Positions 45,263 through 54,766 of a DNA stretch of 64,000 nucleotides are shown piece by piece; position 1 is the stretch's first letter; each line of letters begins with the position of its first letter. Under the pieces are notes generated by a model. The model did not search any database, had not been told where the DNA came from, and saw only the letters and a list, made by a program, of their open reading frames with translations. Both the position numbers and the translations under genes were made by a program. Origin of the DNA: Mycolicibacter heraklionensis (GTDB taxonomy: Bacteria; Actinomycetota; Actinomycetes; Mycobacteriales; Mycobacteriaceae); the NCBI RefSeq assembly GCF_001021505.1, contig NZ_LDPO01000005.1, forward strand, positions 124,001 through 188,000. The letters are read 5' to 3'.

Positions 45263-47476
45263 TTACGGCACAGACGGCACGGACGCCATCGGCGTCGCCG
45301 CCTCGGCGCCCAGCCGGTAGCGAATCAAGCGTGAGCTGTTGGCGACGACGGCCACCGACGACGCGTTGTGCAGGATCGCCGCGAGCACCGGTGACAGCGC
45401 ACCCCCGGCGCCGATCAACAGGCCGGCGGCGTTGACCGCGATCGACATGCCGTAGTTCTGCCGGATCACCTCGACGGCGCGCCCGCCCAGGTCCCGGACG
45501 TCGAGCAGCCGGCGCAGGTCGTCGTTGGCCAGGGCCACGTCGGCGGTCTCCACCGCAACGTCGGTGCCGGCCAGACCCATCGCGATCCCGATGTCAGCGG
45601 CGGCCAACGCCGGAGCATCGTTCACGCCGTCACCGACCATGCCCACCACGTAGCCCTCGTCCTGCAGCTCGCGGACCACCTGCAGCTTGTCCTCCGGCAG
45701 CACCTCGGCTCGCCATTCATCGATGCCGAGTTCGGTCGCCACCGCTGCCGCGGTCTCGGGGTGATCGCCGGTGAGCATGACGATGCGGCGAATACCTTTG
45801 GCACGCAATGCCTCAAGTACTTCGCGTGACTCTGGGCGTACCTCGTCGCGCAGGCTGATCAACCCGACCAGGGTGCCGTCGACCGCCAGCAGCAGCGGGG
45901 TCTCGGCCTGGGCCCGCAGTTTAGTGACCCAGGCCGCCGCCTTCTTGGAGATGCGGACCTTCTCCGAGCGCAGCAGGTTCGGGCTGCCCAGCAGCAGGGT
46001 GCGGCCGTCGGCCCAGGTGCGGATGCCCAGCCCCACCAGGACTTCGCACTCCTCGTGCGGCGGGATAACGATGTGGCGTTCCTCGGTGGACCGGATCACC
46101 GCTTCGGCCAGCGGGTGACGCGAGTGCAACTCCGAGCTGGCGGCGTAGGCAAGAACCTGCTCGGGCTGCCAATCCTTGTGGATGGCAACAATATTGGTCA
46201 CCACGGGACGGCCCACGGTCAGCGTGCCGGTTTTGTCGAACACGATCGCGTCCACCCGGCCGGCCTGCTCCAGATGCGAGCCGCCCTTGATCAGGATGCC
46301 GCGCCGGGCGCCGTTGCCGATCGCCGCGCTGATCGCCGTCGGCGTGGCCAGCCCCACCGCGCATGGGCAGGCGATCAGCAGCATCGTCATCGCGCGACGG
46401 ACATCGCCGGTGAGCACCAAGGTGATAGCCGACAGGATGAACGAGGCCGGCACGAAGCGGCCGGAGAAGTTCTCGCCGACGGTCTGGATCGGTGCCCGGT
46501 CGTGCTGCGCCTGCTCCACGCGGCTGATGATGCGGCCGATCACGGTCTGGTTTCCCACCGCGGTGGCCCGGACCACCACCCGGCCGCGCACCACCACCGA
46601 ACCGGCATGCACGCGCGCCCCGGCGATCACGCTGACCGGCAGGGTTTCGCCGGTGATCGCGGACTGGTCGACGATGGCCTCCCCGTCGACGATCTCGCCG
46701 TCGACCGGGATCGCCACGTGGTCGTGGACGATCACCTCGTCGCCGATCTGCACCGTGTCGATCGGCACCTGAACCTCAGTACCGTCGGCCAACCGGACCC
46801 AGGCGGTGTCCTGGTTGCCGCGCAGCAGATCCGAGATGGCGCGGCGGGTGCGGCGCAGCGTCAGATCCTGCAGGTACTCACCGATGTTGAGCAACCACAG
46901 CACGGTCAGCGCGACCACGTTCTCCCGGAGCACCAGGCTGGCCACGGTCGCTGCCGTCACCAGTGCGTCGGTGCCGGCCTTGCCGGACCGGATCGAGCGC
47001 AGCGCGCCCCGCAGGAAGGGATAGCCCATGAAGACCGTGGCGCCGGTCGCGACGAGTTGGCCGCTGGGCCCGAGCAGCGGCGGCCGGGCCAAGACGTAGC
47101 GGCGCATGCCCAGCAGTGCCAGCGCCGCGCCGCCGATCACCATGCGCAGCACGTCGGTGTTGCTGACGTCGGCCGAGCGGGGCGTGCGGGCGGGGATCAG
47201 CTCGGCCGCGACGGTGGCCGCAGAACCGATTGCCGCGAGGATCTCCGCGGTGTCGCTTCGTTTGGGGGAGTACCAGACCACGACCGAGCCGGTGCGCGGA
47301 TAGGCGTGCACGGTGCGTACGCCGTTGACGCGGCCGGCGGCCTCTTCGGCGGCCACCGCACGCCGTGAATCGCCACGGACCCACGGAACCTGCACCCGCA
47401 TCCGGCCGGCCGCGTCGGAAACGACGGTCAAATCATCGTCGACGGGCACCGTTGCTATGGCGCCGCTGCTGTTCAT
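45263..47476 (-). CDS. ctpC: Metal-exporting P1B-type ATPase CtpC
   Basis: 737 residues. P-type ATPase: CPC transport motif in MLLIACPCAVGLATPTAISA, TGES-type loop AITGETLPVS, phosphorylation site DKTGTLT, and MVGDGVNDAPALA. It tracks M. tuberculosis CtpC (Rv3270), which exports zinc or manganese and resists metal poisoning in macrophages. ATG 47476 is chosen over ATG 47491 because GGGGAG lies 7 bases before it; this N terminus is longer than that of M. tuberculosis CtpC by about 15 residues. It is the second gene after pacL1. Confidence 0.95.
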   Translation of the reverse strand: MNSSGAIATVPVDDDLTVVSDAAGRMRVQVPWVRGDSRRAVAAEEAAGRVNGVRTVHAYPRTGSVVVWYSPKRSDTAEILAAIGSAATVAAELIPARTPRSADVSNTDVLRMVIGGAALALLGMRRYVLARPPLLGPSGQLVATGATVFMGYPFLRGALRSIRSGKAGTDALVTAATVASLVLRENVVALTVLWLLNIGEYLQDLTLRRTRRAISDLLRGNQDTAWVRLADGTEVQVPIDTVQIGDEVIVHDHVAIPVDGEIVDGEAIVDQSAITGETLPVSVIAGARVHAGSVVVRGRVVVRATAVGNQTVIGRIISRVEQAQHDRAPIQTVGENFSGRFVPASFILSAITLVLTGDVRRAMTMLLIACPCAVGLATPTAISAAIGNGARRGILIKGGSHLEQAGRVDAIVFDKTGTLTVGRPVVTNIVAIHKDWQPEQVLAYAASSELHSRHPLAEAVIRSTEERHIVIPPHEECEVLVGLGIRTWADGRTLLLGSPNLLRSEKVRISKKAAAWVTKLRAQAETPLLLAVDGTLVGLISLRDEVRPESREVLEALRAKGIRRIVMLTGDHPETAAAVATELGIDEWRAEVLPEDKLQVVRELQDEGYVVGMVGDGVNDAPALAAADIGIAMGLAGTDVAVETADVALANDDLRRLLDVRDLGGRAVEVIRQNYGMSIAVNAAGLLIGAGGALSPVLAAILHNASSVAVVANSSRLIRYRLGAEAATPMASVPSVP

Positions 47477-47507
47477 CGCTGCGCTCCCCATCGTCGGCGC
47501 CGGGCGA

Positions 47508-47789
47508 TCAGTGGTCGTGGTCGTGCTCGACGGCCGCTGCCGGCGGGGTGGCCTCCTCGCCGATACGCTCGCGAGCTTCGGCGACCACGTCGGCGACCTT
47601 CAGTCGCGCCGACTCGGCAACCTCCTCGGCTCGCCGGGTTCCGCGCAGACTCCACTCAGTGGCCGTCACCGCTGCCTCGTGCAGCGGAGCTTTCGCCAAT
47701 GCCCGGCGCGCCACCTCGTAGGCGCTCACTCCGACCAGCCCGGTGAACACCGTCGACGCCGCTTTCGCCAGCAATCCCTGCACCGCCAT
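47508..47789 (-). CDS. pacL1: PacL1-type metal-binding membrane protein (DUF1490)
   Basis: 93 residues. One N-terminal transmembrane helix (about 9-28), then an amphipathic helical stretch (HEAAVTATEWSLRGTRRAEE) and a C-terminal metal motif EHDHDH. This is the Rv3269/PacL1 family, membrane metallochaperones that gather in clusters and support their partner P-ATPase, here CtpC. AGGAGAGG precedes ATG 47789. An AT-rich region upstream may be a metal-sensing operator. Confidence 0.92.
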   Translation of the reverse strand: MAVQGLLAKAASTVFTGLVGVSAYEVARRALAKAPLHEAAVTATEWSLRGTRRAEEVAESARLKVADVVAEARERIGEEATPPAAAVEHDHDH

Positions 47790-47832
47790 GAGCCTCTCCT
47801 GTTCCTCTCGCTGCCACTCGCAGAAACATTAG

Positions 47833-47858
47833 CATATCCGCATATCAGCATGTATATG
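47833..47858. promoter_or_regulatory. AT-rich repeated half-sites upstream of pacL1-ctpC
   Basis: CATATC occurs at 47833 and 47841 (8-base spacing), followed by ATATG at 47854-47858, which forms inverted repeats with them. AT-rich half-sites of this kind are typical of ArsR/SmtB-type metal sensor operators. TATGCT on the minus strand (complement of 47832-47837) could be the -10. The regulator gene is not nearby. Confidence 0.4.
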
Positions 47859-47905
47859 TCGAAGTGGCGGCAGAATCGGGCCGCCGTGGCGCGCCGAGCA
47901 GTGCC

Positions 47906-49369
47906 TCAGAAGAGCGGGAGCAGATCCGCTGGTTCACCGATGCCCAGAAGCGGGCTGATCGCTTGCAGGACGGCACCGATCTCGACCATGCCCGCCAGGC
48001 TGCCCAGGCCGACCGTGGCCGCGATCGGCAGACCGATGGCGTCGAGGAGGTCACCCGACATCAGTTCCTGCATGAACAGGCTGATGTCATAGGCTGGCAG
48101 GCTGGTCAGCAGCGCGTTGATGACGTCTGCGGTGGGCAGCAGGCCGGAATACGCCGACGAGAGCACGCCGGAGAACGTGTTGACGATATCGAGCAAGCTG
48201 GGTAGCGAATCCGTCGCGTTGCCGTTGGCGATCTCGTTCACGATGTTCGGCAGCGACAGCGACTCTAGGTCGTGAATGAAATCTTGGACGCCCTGTTGAG
48301 CGCCGTTGACCAGGGCGGTGAACACATCGGCCGGGTTGATATCGGTCGGAAACAGTGCGAACGGGGTGGACACATTCGCGGGCCCGTGGTCCCAGCCTTC
48401 ATCGATGCTGCCGTAGCCCAGGTTGACCAGCACGCGTAAGGCCGGCTGCAGCAGGTCGGCAAGTGGGTCTCCCAGCACCGGGATGGCGCGCAGCGGTACC
48501 AGTAGCGGCAGATTCTCGGTGGGAATCATGAAGTATCGGGTGGCGCCGGTGTAATCGTCGGTTACCGGCAACTCGACGGTGGCCGCCAACTGCTCGGCGG
48601 TCAGCGAGCCGTAGGAAGTGTGCACAAAGGCGATGCCCAGGAGTGCGTTGATGTCCGACAGCAGGTTGATCGGGTAGCGCGGGAAGTCGGCGAAGCCGTC
48701 GTATTCGGCGGTGTAGATCGCGGTCGCCCAGGGTGTGTCGGCGGGCTCCGCTCCGCTGAAGGTGATCCCAAGGCTGGGGATGCTCAGCGGCGGCAGACTC
48801 GGATCGCCGAAACGTGACAGCAGGCCGCCGTTGGGATTGCTCTCGTTGCCGAGCAGGACGAACGACAGCTGGTCCGCGGTGGGCTGCTCGCCCAGCGGCA
48901 GTGCCAGCAGATCACGCATCTGAAGTGCGGAGATGACGGAGCTCTGCGAGACGCCCACCACGACCAGGTTGTTCCCGGCCGCGATCTGGCCCTTGATCGT
49001 GCTGTCCAGAATGGTGAGCCCCTGCGTCACCGACGGATCCAGTTCAAGGACCTTGATGCCGGTCAGCGGGTACAGGCCTTCGGGGGTGAACAGCGAGTGG
49101 GTGGCGTCCACGGGGAACTGTGGCTGACCGGCGAAAAACGGCGTCGCTGGATCGACGTAACGGTGCATCAGCGCCGCCATGCCACCCGCTGAGGGGATCG
49201 GGTCGCCGCTGCCGCCCATGATCCACGCCTCGGTGCTGAGCAGATCCGCTTCTGCCAGCACCGTTATCACCCCGGTAGCGGCCCCGGGGCTGATCGCCGC
49301 CGAGATGCCCACGGCGGTGGCGAGCATCGGTGCCACTACCTCAGGCCACCGAATTGCGCGACAGATCAT
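47906..49369 (-). CDS. Exported PE-PPE-domain serine esterase without PE/PPE N terminus
   Basis: 487 residues. A signal peptide-like start (residues 1-32, PMLATAVGISAAISPGAATG) leads into a PE-PPE domain (about 45-270): WIMGGSGDPIPSAGGMAALM, the nucleophile elbow GVSQSS, and the acid/His part EYDGFADFPRYP...FVHTSYG. The PE-PPE domain has an alpha/beta serine-hydrolase fold with esterase activity. No PE or PPE helical N terminus is present, so it is probably exported by Sec rather than ESX. The C-terminal 200 residues are less conserved and helical. GAGGGGG lies just before ATG 49369; upstream 49370-49495 is AT-rich. Confidence 0.85.
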   Translation of the reverse strand: MICRAIRWPEVVAPMLATAVGISAAISPGAATGVITVLAEADLLSTEAWIMGGSGDPIPSAGGMAALMHRYVDPATPFFAGQPQFPVDATHSLFTPEGLYPLTGIKVLELDPSVTQGLTILDSTIKGQIAAGNNLVVVGVSQSSVISALQMRDLLALPLGEQPTADQLSFVLLGNESNPNGGLLSRFGDPSLPPLSIPSLGITFSGAEPADTPWATAIYTAEYDGFADFPRYPINLLSDINALLGIAFVHTSYGSLTAEQLAATVELPVTDDYTGATRYFMIPTENLPLLVPLRAIPVLGDPLADLLQPALRVLVNLGYGSIDEGWDHGPANVSTPFALFPTDINPADVFTALVNGAQQGVQDFIHDLESLSLPNIVNEIANGNATDSLPSLLDIVNTFSGVLSSAYSGLLPTADVINALLTSLPAYDISLFMQELMSGDLLDAIGLPIAATVGLGSLAGMVEIGAVLQAISPLLGIGEPADLLPLF

Positions 49370-49495
49370 TGCGGCCCCCTCGATATCTCAAGGACTCTTG
49401 GACTGGAATAAGTAAATGCTGTGACAAAAGCTACATAAAATTAATACCTGCTGAGCTGAACGTCAATCAGTTTCTACTGCCCGAAATCCGGCGGT

Positions 49496-50218
49496 TCAGT
49501 CGAACAGGCGGGTGACCTTCTCGCTGGCCCGGCGGCGCTCCTGTAGGCCGGGATCGGGGTTGGCGACCTGCACCAGTGACCCGCCCACGGCGAACACCGT
49601 CAACATGTTCTCGATCAGCTCGGTCGGGTTGTTCCAATCCCTGGTCGACCACACCCGATCCGACGACGTCAAACCCAGTGTCGCCGCGCACTTCTCGCAC
49701 GACGCCAGCACGTCGTCGGCCGACGATCCGGCTAGGGCTGGGCCGGGGGCGCGTTCGGCGATGATCTGGTCGCCGTGCACCCGCACTGCGGTCGCATAGT
49801 CGGTGACGCCCACCGGCAGGTCGGGGGCCGGCTTGCCGAACGGGTCCAGCGACAGCACGACCACCTCGCCACCGGTGGCGGCCACCGCCGCGTCGGCCTC
49901 ATCGAGTCGGTCGGCGGTGCACAGCGCGACGTCGGCGTCTGCGTCCGATCCGGTCAGCACTTCGGCACCGATCCACCACGCGCCGAACAGCACCGCCGCC
50001 GTCTGCCAATGCGCGGGCAACAACACCGCGATGCGACTTCCGGCGCCGGCTCCGAGCTCGTCTCGCAGCAGGTTGCCGGTCTTGGCGGCCCAGTTCGCCA
50101 GCGTCGCCGCGGACAGCTCGATACGTTCCCCGGTCGCGTCGTCGTAGTAGGTGATTCGTGGCCCCACCGGGTCGGCGCGCAGGAGAGGATCAAGGATCGC
50201 CGAGCTGAGGTTGATCAC
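49496..50218 (-). CDS. TIGR03089-family protein (AMP-binding-enzyme-like N-terminal half)
   Basis: 240 residues. It resembles the N-terminal lobe of acyl-CoA synthetases (LSAATLANWAAKTGNLLRDE, RIAVLLPAHWQTAAVLFGAW) but lacks the C-terminal lobe and the usual ATP loop, as TIGR03089 proteins do. The function is unknown and it is probably not a full ligase. It matches Rv3268 in position, between the PE-PPE gene and the LCP gene. Confidence 0.87.
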   Translation of the reverse strand: MINLSSAILDPLLRADPVGPRITYYDDATGERIELSAATLANWAAKTGNLLRDELGAGAGSRIAVLLPAHWQTAAVLFGAWWIGAEVLTGSDADADVALCTADRLDEADAAVAATGGEVVVLSLDPFGKPAPDLPVGVTDYATAVRVHGDQIIAERAPGPALAGSSADDVLASCEKCAATLGLTSSDRVWSTRDWNNPTELIENMLTVFAVGGSLVQVANPDPGLQERRRASEKVTRLFD

Positions 50219-50228
50219 TGCAGCGACG

Positions 50229-51704
50229 TTAGTTCACGCACTGGGGGTCGTTGGAACCCGCGGTCAGAATCGGTGACGCAACGGGGATTTGGGGCGCCTC
50301 GCCGTCGTCGTAGCTGGAGATGCCGGCCACCTGCGCGCTGGCGCCCCCGGAGCCCATGCCCGATCCGGGCCCGGTGTAGTCGTTGGCCAGCACGACGCGC
50401 ACCGAGCCTGTCGGGACCGACTCGACTGCCACCACCGGCAGTCCGCCGAGGTCCCTGGCCACCGCCTGTGCGCCGGGGTCGTCGGCCGAGGCGGCCTGCA
50501 CCTGACTGGTGGGCACATGCTCGGACTCGTTGTTACCCACCGATCCGGTGCCGAATCCCTTGGCGTTGAGCACCCCCGAGACCGCGGCGGCCAGGCCGTT
50601 GATGTCGGTGTCGTTGAGCACGCTGGCGGTGGTCTGTTCCGGGTTGTAGGCCAGCAGCTCGGTCTTGCCCTCGTCCTGATCGTGCAGCAGCCCGGCCACC
50701 CACTCGGCCACCTGGCTGGGGTCGACGCGCACCACGCTCTGCATGCCGTCGTCGCTCCAGCCGGACTCTTCGAGCACCGGGATGGTGGCGAACGCCACCT
50801 TGCCCGCGGCCAGGTCTTGGGCCTTCGTGACGAAGTCGATCACGTCCCAGCCGGCCGAAAGCACCACCGACCGTTGTACTGCGGCCTGCAGCCGGGACAG
50901 GGTGCCCGGGCTGGACAGCGTCTTGCCGGAGATGACCTGGTGCGCAAGCGATGCCATCACCACCTGCTGGCGACGGACCCGGTCCAGGTCGCCGTGCGGG
51001 AGTTCGTGGCGCTGTCGCACGAAACTCAGCGCCTGGGAGCCGCCGAGCCGCTGCCAGCCGGCCGGGAAGTCCGCGCCGGAGAGCTCTTCGTACACCGGCT
51101 CCTTGAGGCAGACGTCGACGCCGCCGAGGGCATCGGTGATCAGCGCGAACCCGAGCAGTCCGATCTCGGCGTAGTGGTCGACGGTGACTCCGGTCAGGTC
51201 GGCCACCGTCTTGATCAGGGCCTCGCGGCCCGCTTCGGTACCGCGCGCCTGCGCCTGGATCGGATCCATCCCGGATTCCACGAGCGCGTCGGCGGTCTCC
51301 AGGCGGGTGGCCCCGTACACGCCGTTGATCTTGGTCTTGTCCAGGCCCGGTGCCGCCACGTAGGAGTCGCGGGGGATCGAGATCGCGGTGGCCGACTTCC
51401 CGTTGTTGGGGATCCGGACCAGGATGATCGTGTCGGTGTTGGTGGCCTCGTCGTCCCCAACGCGCAGAGAGGCCAGCTCTTCGGGGGTCAGCGGATTGCC
51501 GTGGGCATCGGTGCGGCTGTCCATCCCGACCAGCAGGATGTCGACCGCGCCGTCGGATCCGCCGTTGCCCAGCGCCAGCGACGAGACGTGGAAGATGCCG
51601 TCCTCGAAGGACCGGACCTGGCTCCAGGCCACTCCGGTACCCAGGACGATGGCGACGGCTGCCACCGTGGCAATCACACGAACCACACGTTGCGCAGGCA
51701 TCAC
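50229..51704 (-). CDS. LytR-CpsA-Psr (LCP) family cell-wall ligase
   Basis: 491 residues. One N-terminal transmembrane helix (about 8-28), then an LCP domain (about 55-240): ILLVGMDSRTD, SIPRDSYV with the conserved arginine, and FVRQRHELPHGDLDRVRRQQ. A LytR C-terminal domain follows (about 350-450). LCP proteins attach arabinogalactan to peptidoglycan; the orthologue Rv3267 (Lcp1) is essential for that. It is divergent from rmlD, a related cell-wall gene. The start is GTG 51704 or ATG 51701; neither has a good ribosome site. Confidence 0.93.
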   Translation of the reverse strand: MMPAQRVVRVIATVAAVAIVLGTGVAWSQVRSFEDGIFHVSSLALGNGGSDGAVDILLVGMDSRTDAHGNPLTPEELASLRVGDDEATNTDTIILVRIPNNGKSATAISIPRDSYVAAPGLDKTKINGVYGATRLETADALVESGMDPIQAQARGTEAGREALIKTVADLTGVTVDHYAEIGLLGFALITDALGGVDVCLKEPVYEELSGADFPAGWQRLGGSQALSFVRQRHELPHGDLDRVRRQQVVMASLAHQVISGKTLSSPGTLSRLQAAVQRSVVLSAGWDVIDFVTKAQDLAAGKVAFATIPVLEESGWSDDGMQSVVRVDPSQVAEWVAGLLHDQDEGKTELLAYNPEQTTASVLNDTDINGLAAAVSGVLNAKGFGTGSVGNNESEHVPTSQVQAASADDPGAQAVARDLGGLPVVAVESVPTGSVRVVLANDYTGPGSGMGSGGASAQVAGISSYDDGEAPQIPVASPILTAGSNDPQCVN

Positions 51705-51836
51705 TTAAGATTACTTGCGTAACTGCTGTATCGGCGGTAGCCGAGTGCGGCGTGCCAGACCGCGTGCCAGACCGGCGGTTTTGCGAGCCTCGACGGAGGA
51801 GAGGCGACGCTGGAACCGCCGCATAAGCTCGAGCTC

Positions 51837-52694
51837 ATGCGGATTGTGATCACCGGCGCCGGCGGCCAAGTCGGCACTTTCCTGGCGAAACGCGCCGCCG
51901 AGACCGGTTGTGACGTGCTGGCACTGTCCTCGGCGCAGTGCGACATCACCGATGCCGCCGCGGTGGACGCGGTGGACCTGCGGCCCGGTGACGTGCTGAT
52001 CAACTGTGCGGCTTACACCCAAGTCGACGCCGCCGAGACCGACTCCGAGCGGGCCGATGCCGTCAACGCGGCCGGACCGGGCCACCTTGCGGCCGCCTGC
52101 GCACGGGCCGGCGCGCGCCTGATCCATATCTCCACCGACTACGTCTTCGACGGCGACTTCGGTGGCGGCCCGCCGCGCCCGTACGAACCCGGGGATGCCA
52201 CCCGGCCGCTGTCCGTCTACGGCCGCACCAAACTGGCCGGTGAGAACGCGGTGCTGGCAGGCTCGCCGGACGCCCTGGTGGTGCGCACCGCCTGGGTTTA
52301 CACCGGGGCCGTCGGTGGCTCCGACTTCGTCGCGGTGATGCGCGAGCGGGCCGCCAGCGATGCCGGTGTGGAGGTGGTCGACGACCAGATCGGATCCCCG
52401 ACGTATGTCGGCGATCTCGTCGAGGCGCTGTTGGCGCTGGCTGCCTCACCGCCGAGCGCCCGGATGTTGCACGCCGCCAACGCCGGGGCGGCGAGCCGGT
52501 ACGAACAGGCCCGCGCGGTGTTCGCCGCGGTCGGCGCCGACCCGGACCGGGTGCGGCCGGTCAGCAGTGCAGCGCATCCGCGCCCCGCGCCCCGGCCCGC
52601 CTACTCCGCGTTGTCGGGTGCCGAGTCGGCGCGGGCCGGCCTGGCACCGCTGCGCCGGTGGAGCGATGCACTGTCCGCGGCCTTGGCCAGATAA
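51837..52694 (+). CDS. rmlD: dTDP-4-dehydrorhamnose reductase RmlD
   Basis: 285 residues. NAD(P)-binding ITGAGGQVGTFLAKRA at the start, catalytic Tyr-Lys in SVYGRTKLAGE, and STDYVFDGDF. It makes dTDP-rhamnose for the linker between peptidoglycan and arabinogalactan. It begins the rmlD-wbbL-guanylyltransferase operon, 10 bases before wbbL. Confidence 0.95.
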   Translation: MRIVITGAGGQVGTFLAKRAAETGCDVLALSSAQCDITDAAAVDAVDLRPGDVLINCAAYTQVDAAETDSERADAVNAAGPGHLAAACARAGARLIHISTDYVFDGDFGGGPPRPYEPGDATRPLSVYGRTKLAGENAVLAGSPDALVVRTAWVYTGAVGGSDFVAVMRERAASDAGVEVVDDQIGSPTYVGDLVEALLALAASPPSARMLHAANAGAASRYEQARAVFAAVGADPDRVRPVSSAAHPRPAPRPAYSALSGAESARAGLAPLRRWSDALSAALAR

Positions 52695-52704
52695 CCTCTA
52701 CGCC

Positions 52705-53592
52705 GTGAGTGAGGCCCTACCGGTGGTGACGGTGACCTATTCGCCGGGATGGCATTTGGACCGCTTCCTGGCATCGCTGTCGCTGGCGACCGATCGCCCG
52801 GTGCGGGTGGTGATGGCCGACAACGGTTCCACCGACGGTGCGCCCGAGGAAGCCGCGCAGCGCTATCCCAACGTGCAACTGCTGCATACCGGGGCCAACC
52901 TGGGCTACGGCGGCGCGGTGAACGCCGGGGTGGCCCTGCTCGACGCCGAGGACGGCGAGCGCAGTGAATTTCTCATCGTGGCCAACCCCGATGTCCAGTG
53001 GGGGCCGGGCAGCATCGAGGCGCTGTTGGATGCGGCGGCCCGGTGGCCGCGGGCGGCGACCCTGGGCCCGCTGATCCGGGAACCGGACGGCTCGGTGTAT
53101 CCGTCGGCGCGCCACCTGCCCAGCCTGATCCGCGGCGGCATGCATGCCGTCGTCGGCCCGGTGTGGCCCAACAACCCCTGGACCCGGGCCTACCGGCAGG
53201 AACGGCTGGAACCCAGCGAGCGGCCGGTCGGGTGGCTCTCGGGCGCCTGCCTGCTGGTGCGCCGTGCGGCGTTCGACGCGGTCGGCGGCTTCGACGACCG
53301 CTACTTCCTCTATATGGAGGACGTCGACCTGGGCGACCGGCTGGCCAAGGCCGGCTGGCTCAACGTCTACGTGCCGTCGGCCGAGGTATTGCACCAGAAG
53401 GGCCACGCCACCGGCAAGGACCCCGCGCGCAACCTGGCCGCGCACCACCGCAGCACCTACACCTACCTCGCCGACCGGCACACCGGCTGGTGGCGGGCCC
53501 CGCTGCGCTGGAGCATGCGGGGTGCGCTGGCGGTGCGCTCACACTTGGCGGTGCGTAACGCCCGCCGCAAACTGACGAAGGGACAACCGTGA
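52705..53592 (+). CDS. wbbL: Rhamnosyltransferase WbbL
   Basis: 295 residues. Family 2 glycosyltransferase: VTVTYSPGWHLDRFLASLSL, ADNGSTDG, ANPDVQWGPGS (DxD-like), and the acceptor-side GGFDDRYFLYMEDVDLGDRL. It adds rhamnose to decaprenyl-diphosphate-GlcNAc, the arabinogalactan linker. GTG 52705 chosen; the stop overlaps the next gene by four bases (GTGA). Confidence 0.94.
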   Translation: MSEALPVVTVTYSPGWHLDRFLASLSLATDRPVRVVMADNGSTDGAPEEAAQRYPNVQLLHTGANLGYGGAVNAGVALLDAEDGERSEFLIVANPDVQWGPGSIEALLDAAARWPRAATLGPLIREPDGSVYPSARHLPSLIRGGMHAVVGPVWPNNPWTRAYRQERLEPSERPVGWLSGACLLVRRAAFDAVGGFDDRYFLYMEDVDLGDRLAKAGWLNVYVPSAEVLHQKGHATGKDPARNLAAHHRSTYTYLADRHTGWWRAPLRWSMRGALAVRSHLAVRNARRKLTKGQP

Positions 53593-54662
53593 CACTGAGC
53601 CAAGTCGACGCGGTCATCCTCGTCGGCGGCAAGGGGACCCGGCTGCGGCCACTCACCCTGTCGGCACCCAAGCCGATGCTGCCGACCGCGGGTCTGCCCT
53701 TCCTGACGCACCTGCTGTCGCGGATCGCCGCGGCCGGAATCGAGCACGTGATCCTCAGCACGTCGTATAAGCCGGAGGTGTTCGCCGAGGAGTTCGGCGA
53801 CGGCTCCGCGCTGGGCCTGCAGATCGACTACGTGACCGAGGAGGAGCCGCTGGGCACCGGCGGCGGTATCGCCAACGTCGCCCCCAAGCTGCGCTATGAC
53901 ACCGCGATGGTGTTCAACGGTGACGTGCTGTCCGGGGCGGATCTGAGCGAGTTGTACGACTACCACCGCGAGCAGGCGGCCGAGGCGACGCTGCACCTGG
54001 TGCGGGTCGGTGACCCTCGTGCCTTCGGCTGCGTCCCCACCCAGGACGGGCGGGTCACCGCATTCCTGGAGAAGACCGAGGACCCGCCGACCGACCAGAT
54101 CAACGCCGGCTGCTACGTGTTGTCCCGCGACGTCATCGACCGCATCCCGCGCGGACGCCCGGTGTCGGTGGAACGCGAGGTGTTCCCGGCGCTGCTGGCC
54201 GACGGTGTGAAGGTCTGCGGCTACGTCGACACCAGTTATTGGCGCGACATGGGAACCCCGGAGGACTTCGTACGCGGTTCGGCGGACCTGGTGCGCGGCA
54301 TCGCGCCGTCGCCGGCGCTGGGCGGCCGGCGCGGCGAGGCGCTGGTGCACGACGGCGCCTCGGTGGCGCCGGGTGCGGTGCTGATCGGCGGGACCGTGGT
54401 GGGGCGGGGCGCGGAGATCGGCCCGGGTGCCCGGCTGGACGGGGCGGTCATCTTCGACGGCGTCAAAGTCGAGGCCGGCTGTGTGATCGAACGCTCGATC
54501 ATCGGGTTCGGCGCCCGGATCGGGCCGCGGGCGCTGATCCGCGACGGGGTGATCGGCGACGGCGCCGACATCGGGGCCCGCTGCGAGTTGCTGCGCGGGG
54601 CCCGGGTGTGGCCCGGCGTGTCGATCCCCGACTGCGGGATCCGCTACTCCAGCGACGTGTGA
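53589..54662 (+). CDS. Mannose-1-phosphate guanylyltransferase
   Basis: 357 residues. NDP-sugar pyrophosphorylase: VILVGGKGTRLRPLTLSAPK (G-x-G-T-R-L signature), VFNGDVLSGAD with metal Asp, and GYWRDMG-type DTSYWRDMGTP. A left-handed beta-helix of hexapeptide repeats follows from about residue 255. It makes GDP-mannose for mannosyl lipids (Rv3264c orthologue, called manB or manC). It works with phosphomannomutase and manA later in the window. Confidence 0.93.
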   Translation: MTLSQVDAVILVGGKGTRLRPLTLSAPKPMLPTAGLPFLTHLLSRIAAAGIEHVILSTSYKPEVFAEEFGDGSALGLQIDYVTEEEPLGTGGGIANVAPKLRYDTAMVFNGDVLSGADLSELYDYHREQAAEATLHLVRVGDPRAFGCVPTQDGRVTAFLEKTEDPPTDQINAGCYVLSRDVIDRIPRGRPVSVEREVFPALLADGVKVCGYVDTSYWRDMGTPEDFVRGSADLVRGIAPSPALGGRRGEALVHDGASVAPGAVLIGGTVVGRGAEIGPGARLDGAVIFDGVKVEAGCVIERSIIGFGARIGPRALIRDGVIGDGADIGARCELLRGARVWPGVSIPDCGIRYSSDV

Positions 54663-54766
54663 GCCGGCTCTCGGCTGACTCTGCGCTCAGGGCGCATCCC
54701 TCTCGAACTTTTCCGCCGTACACGCAGTGTCAACGGCGGTTAGTCACGCGATCGAGCGACGTCTGG

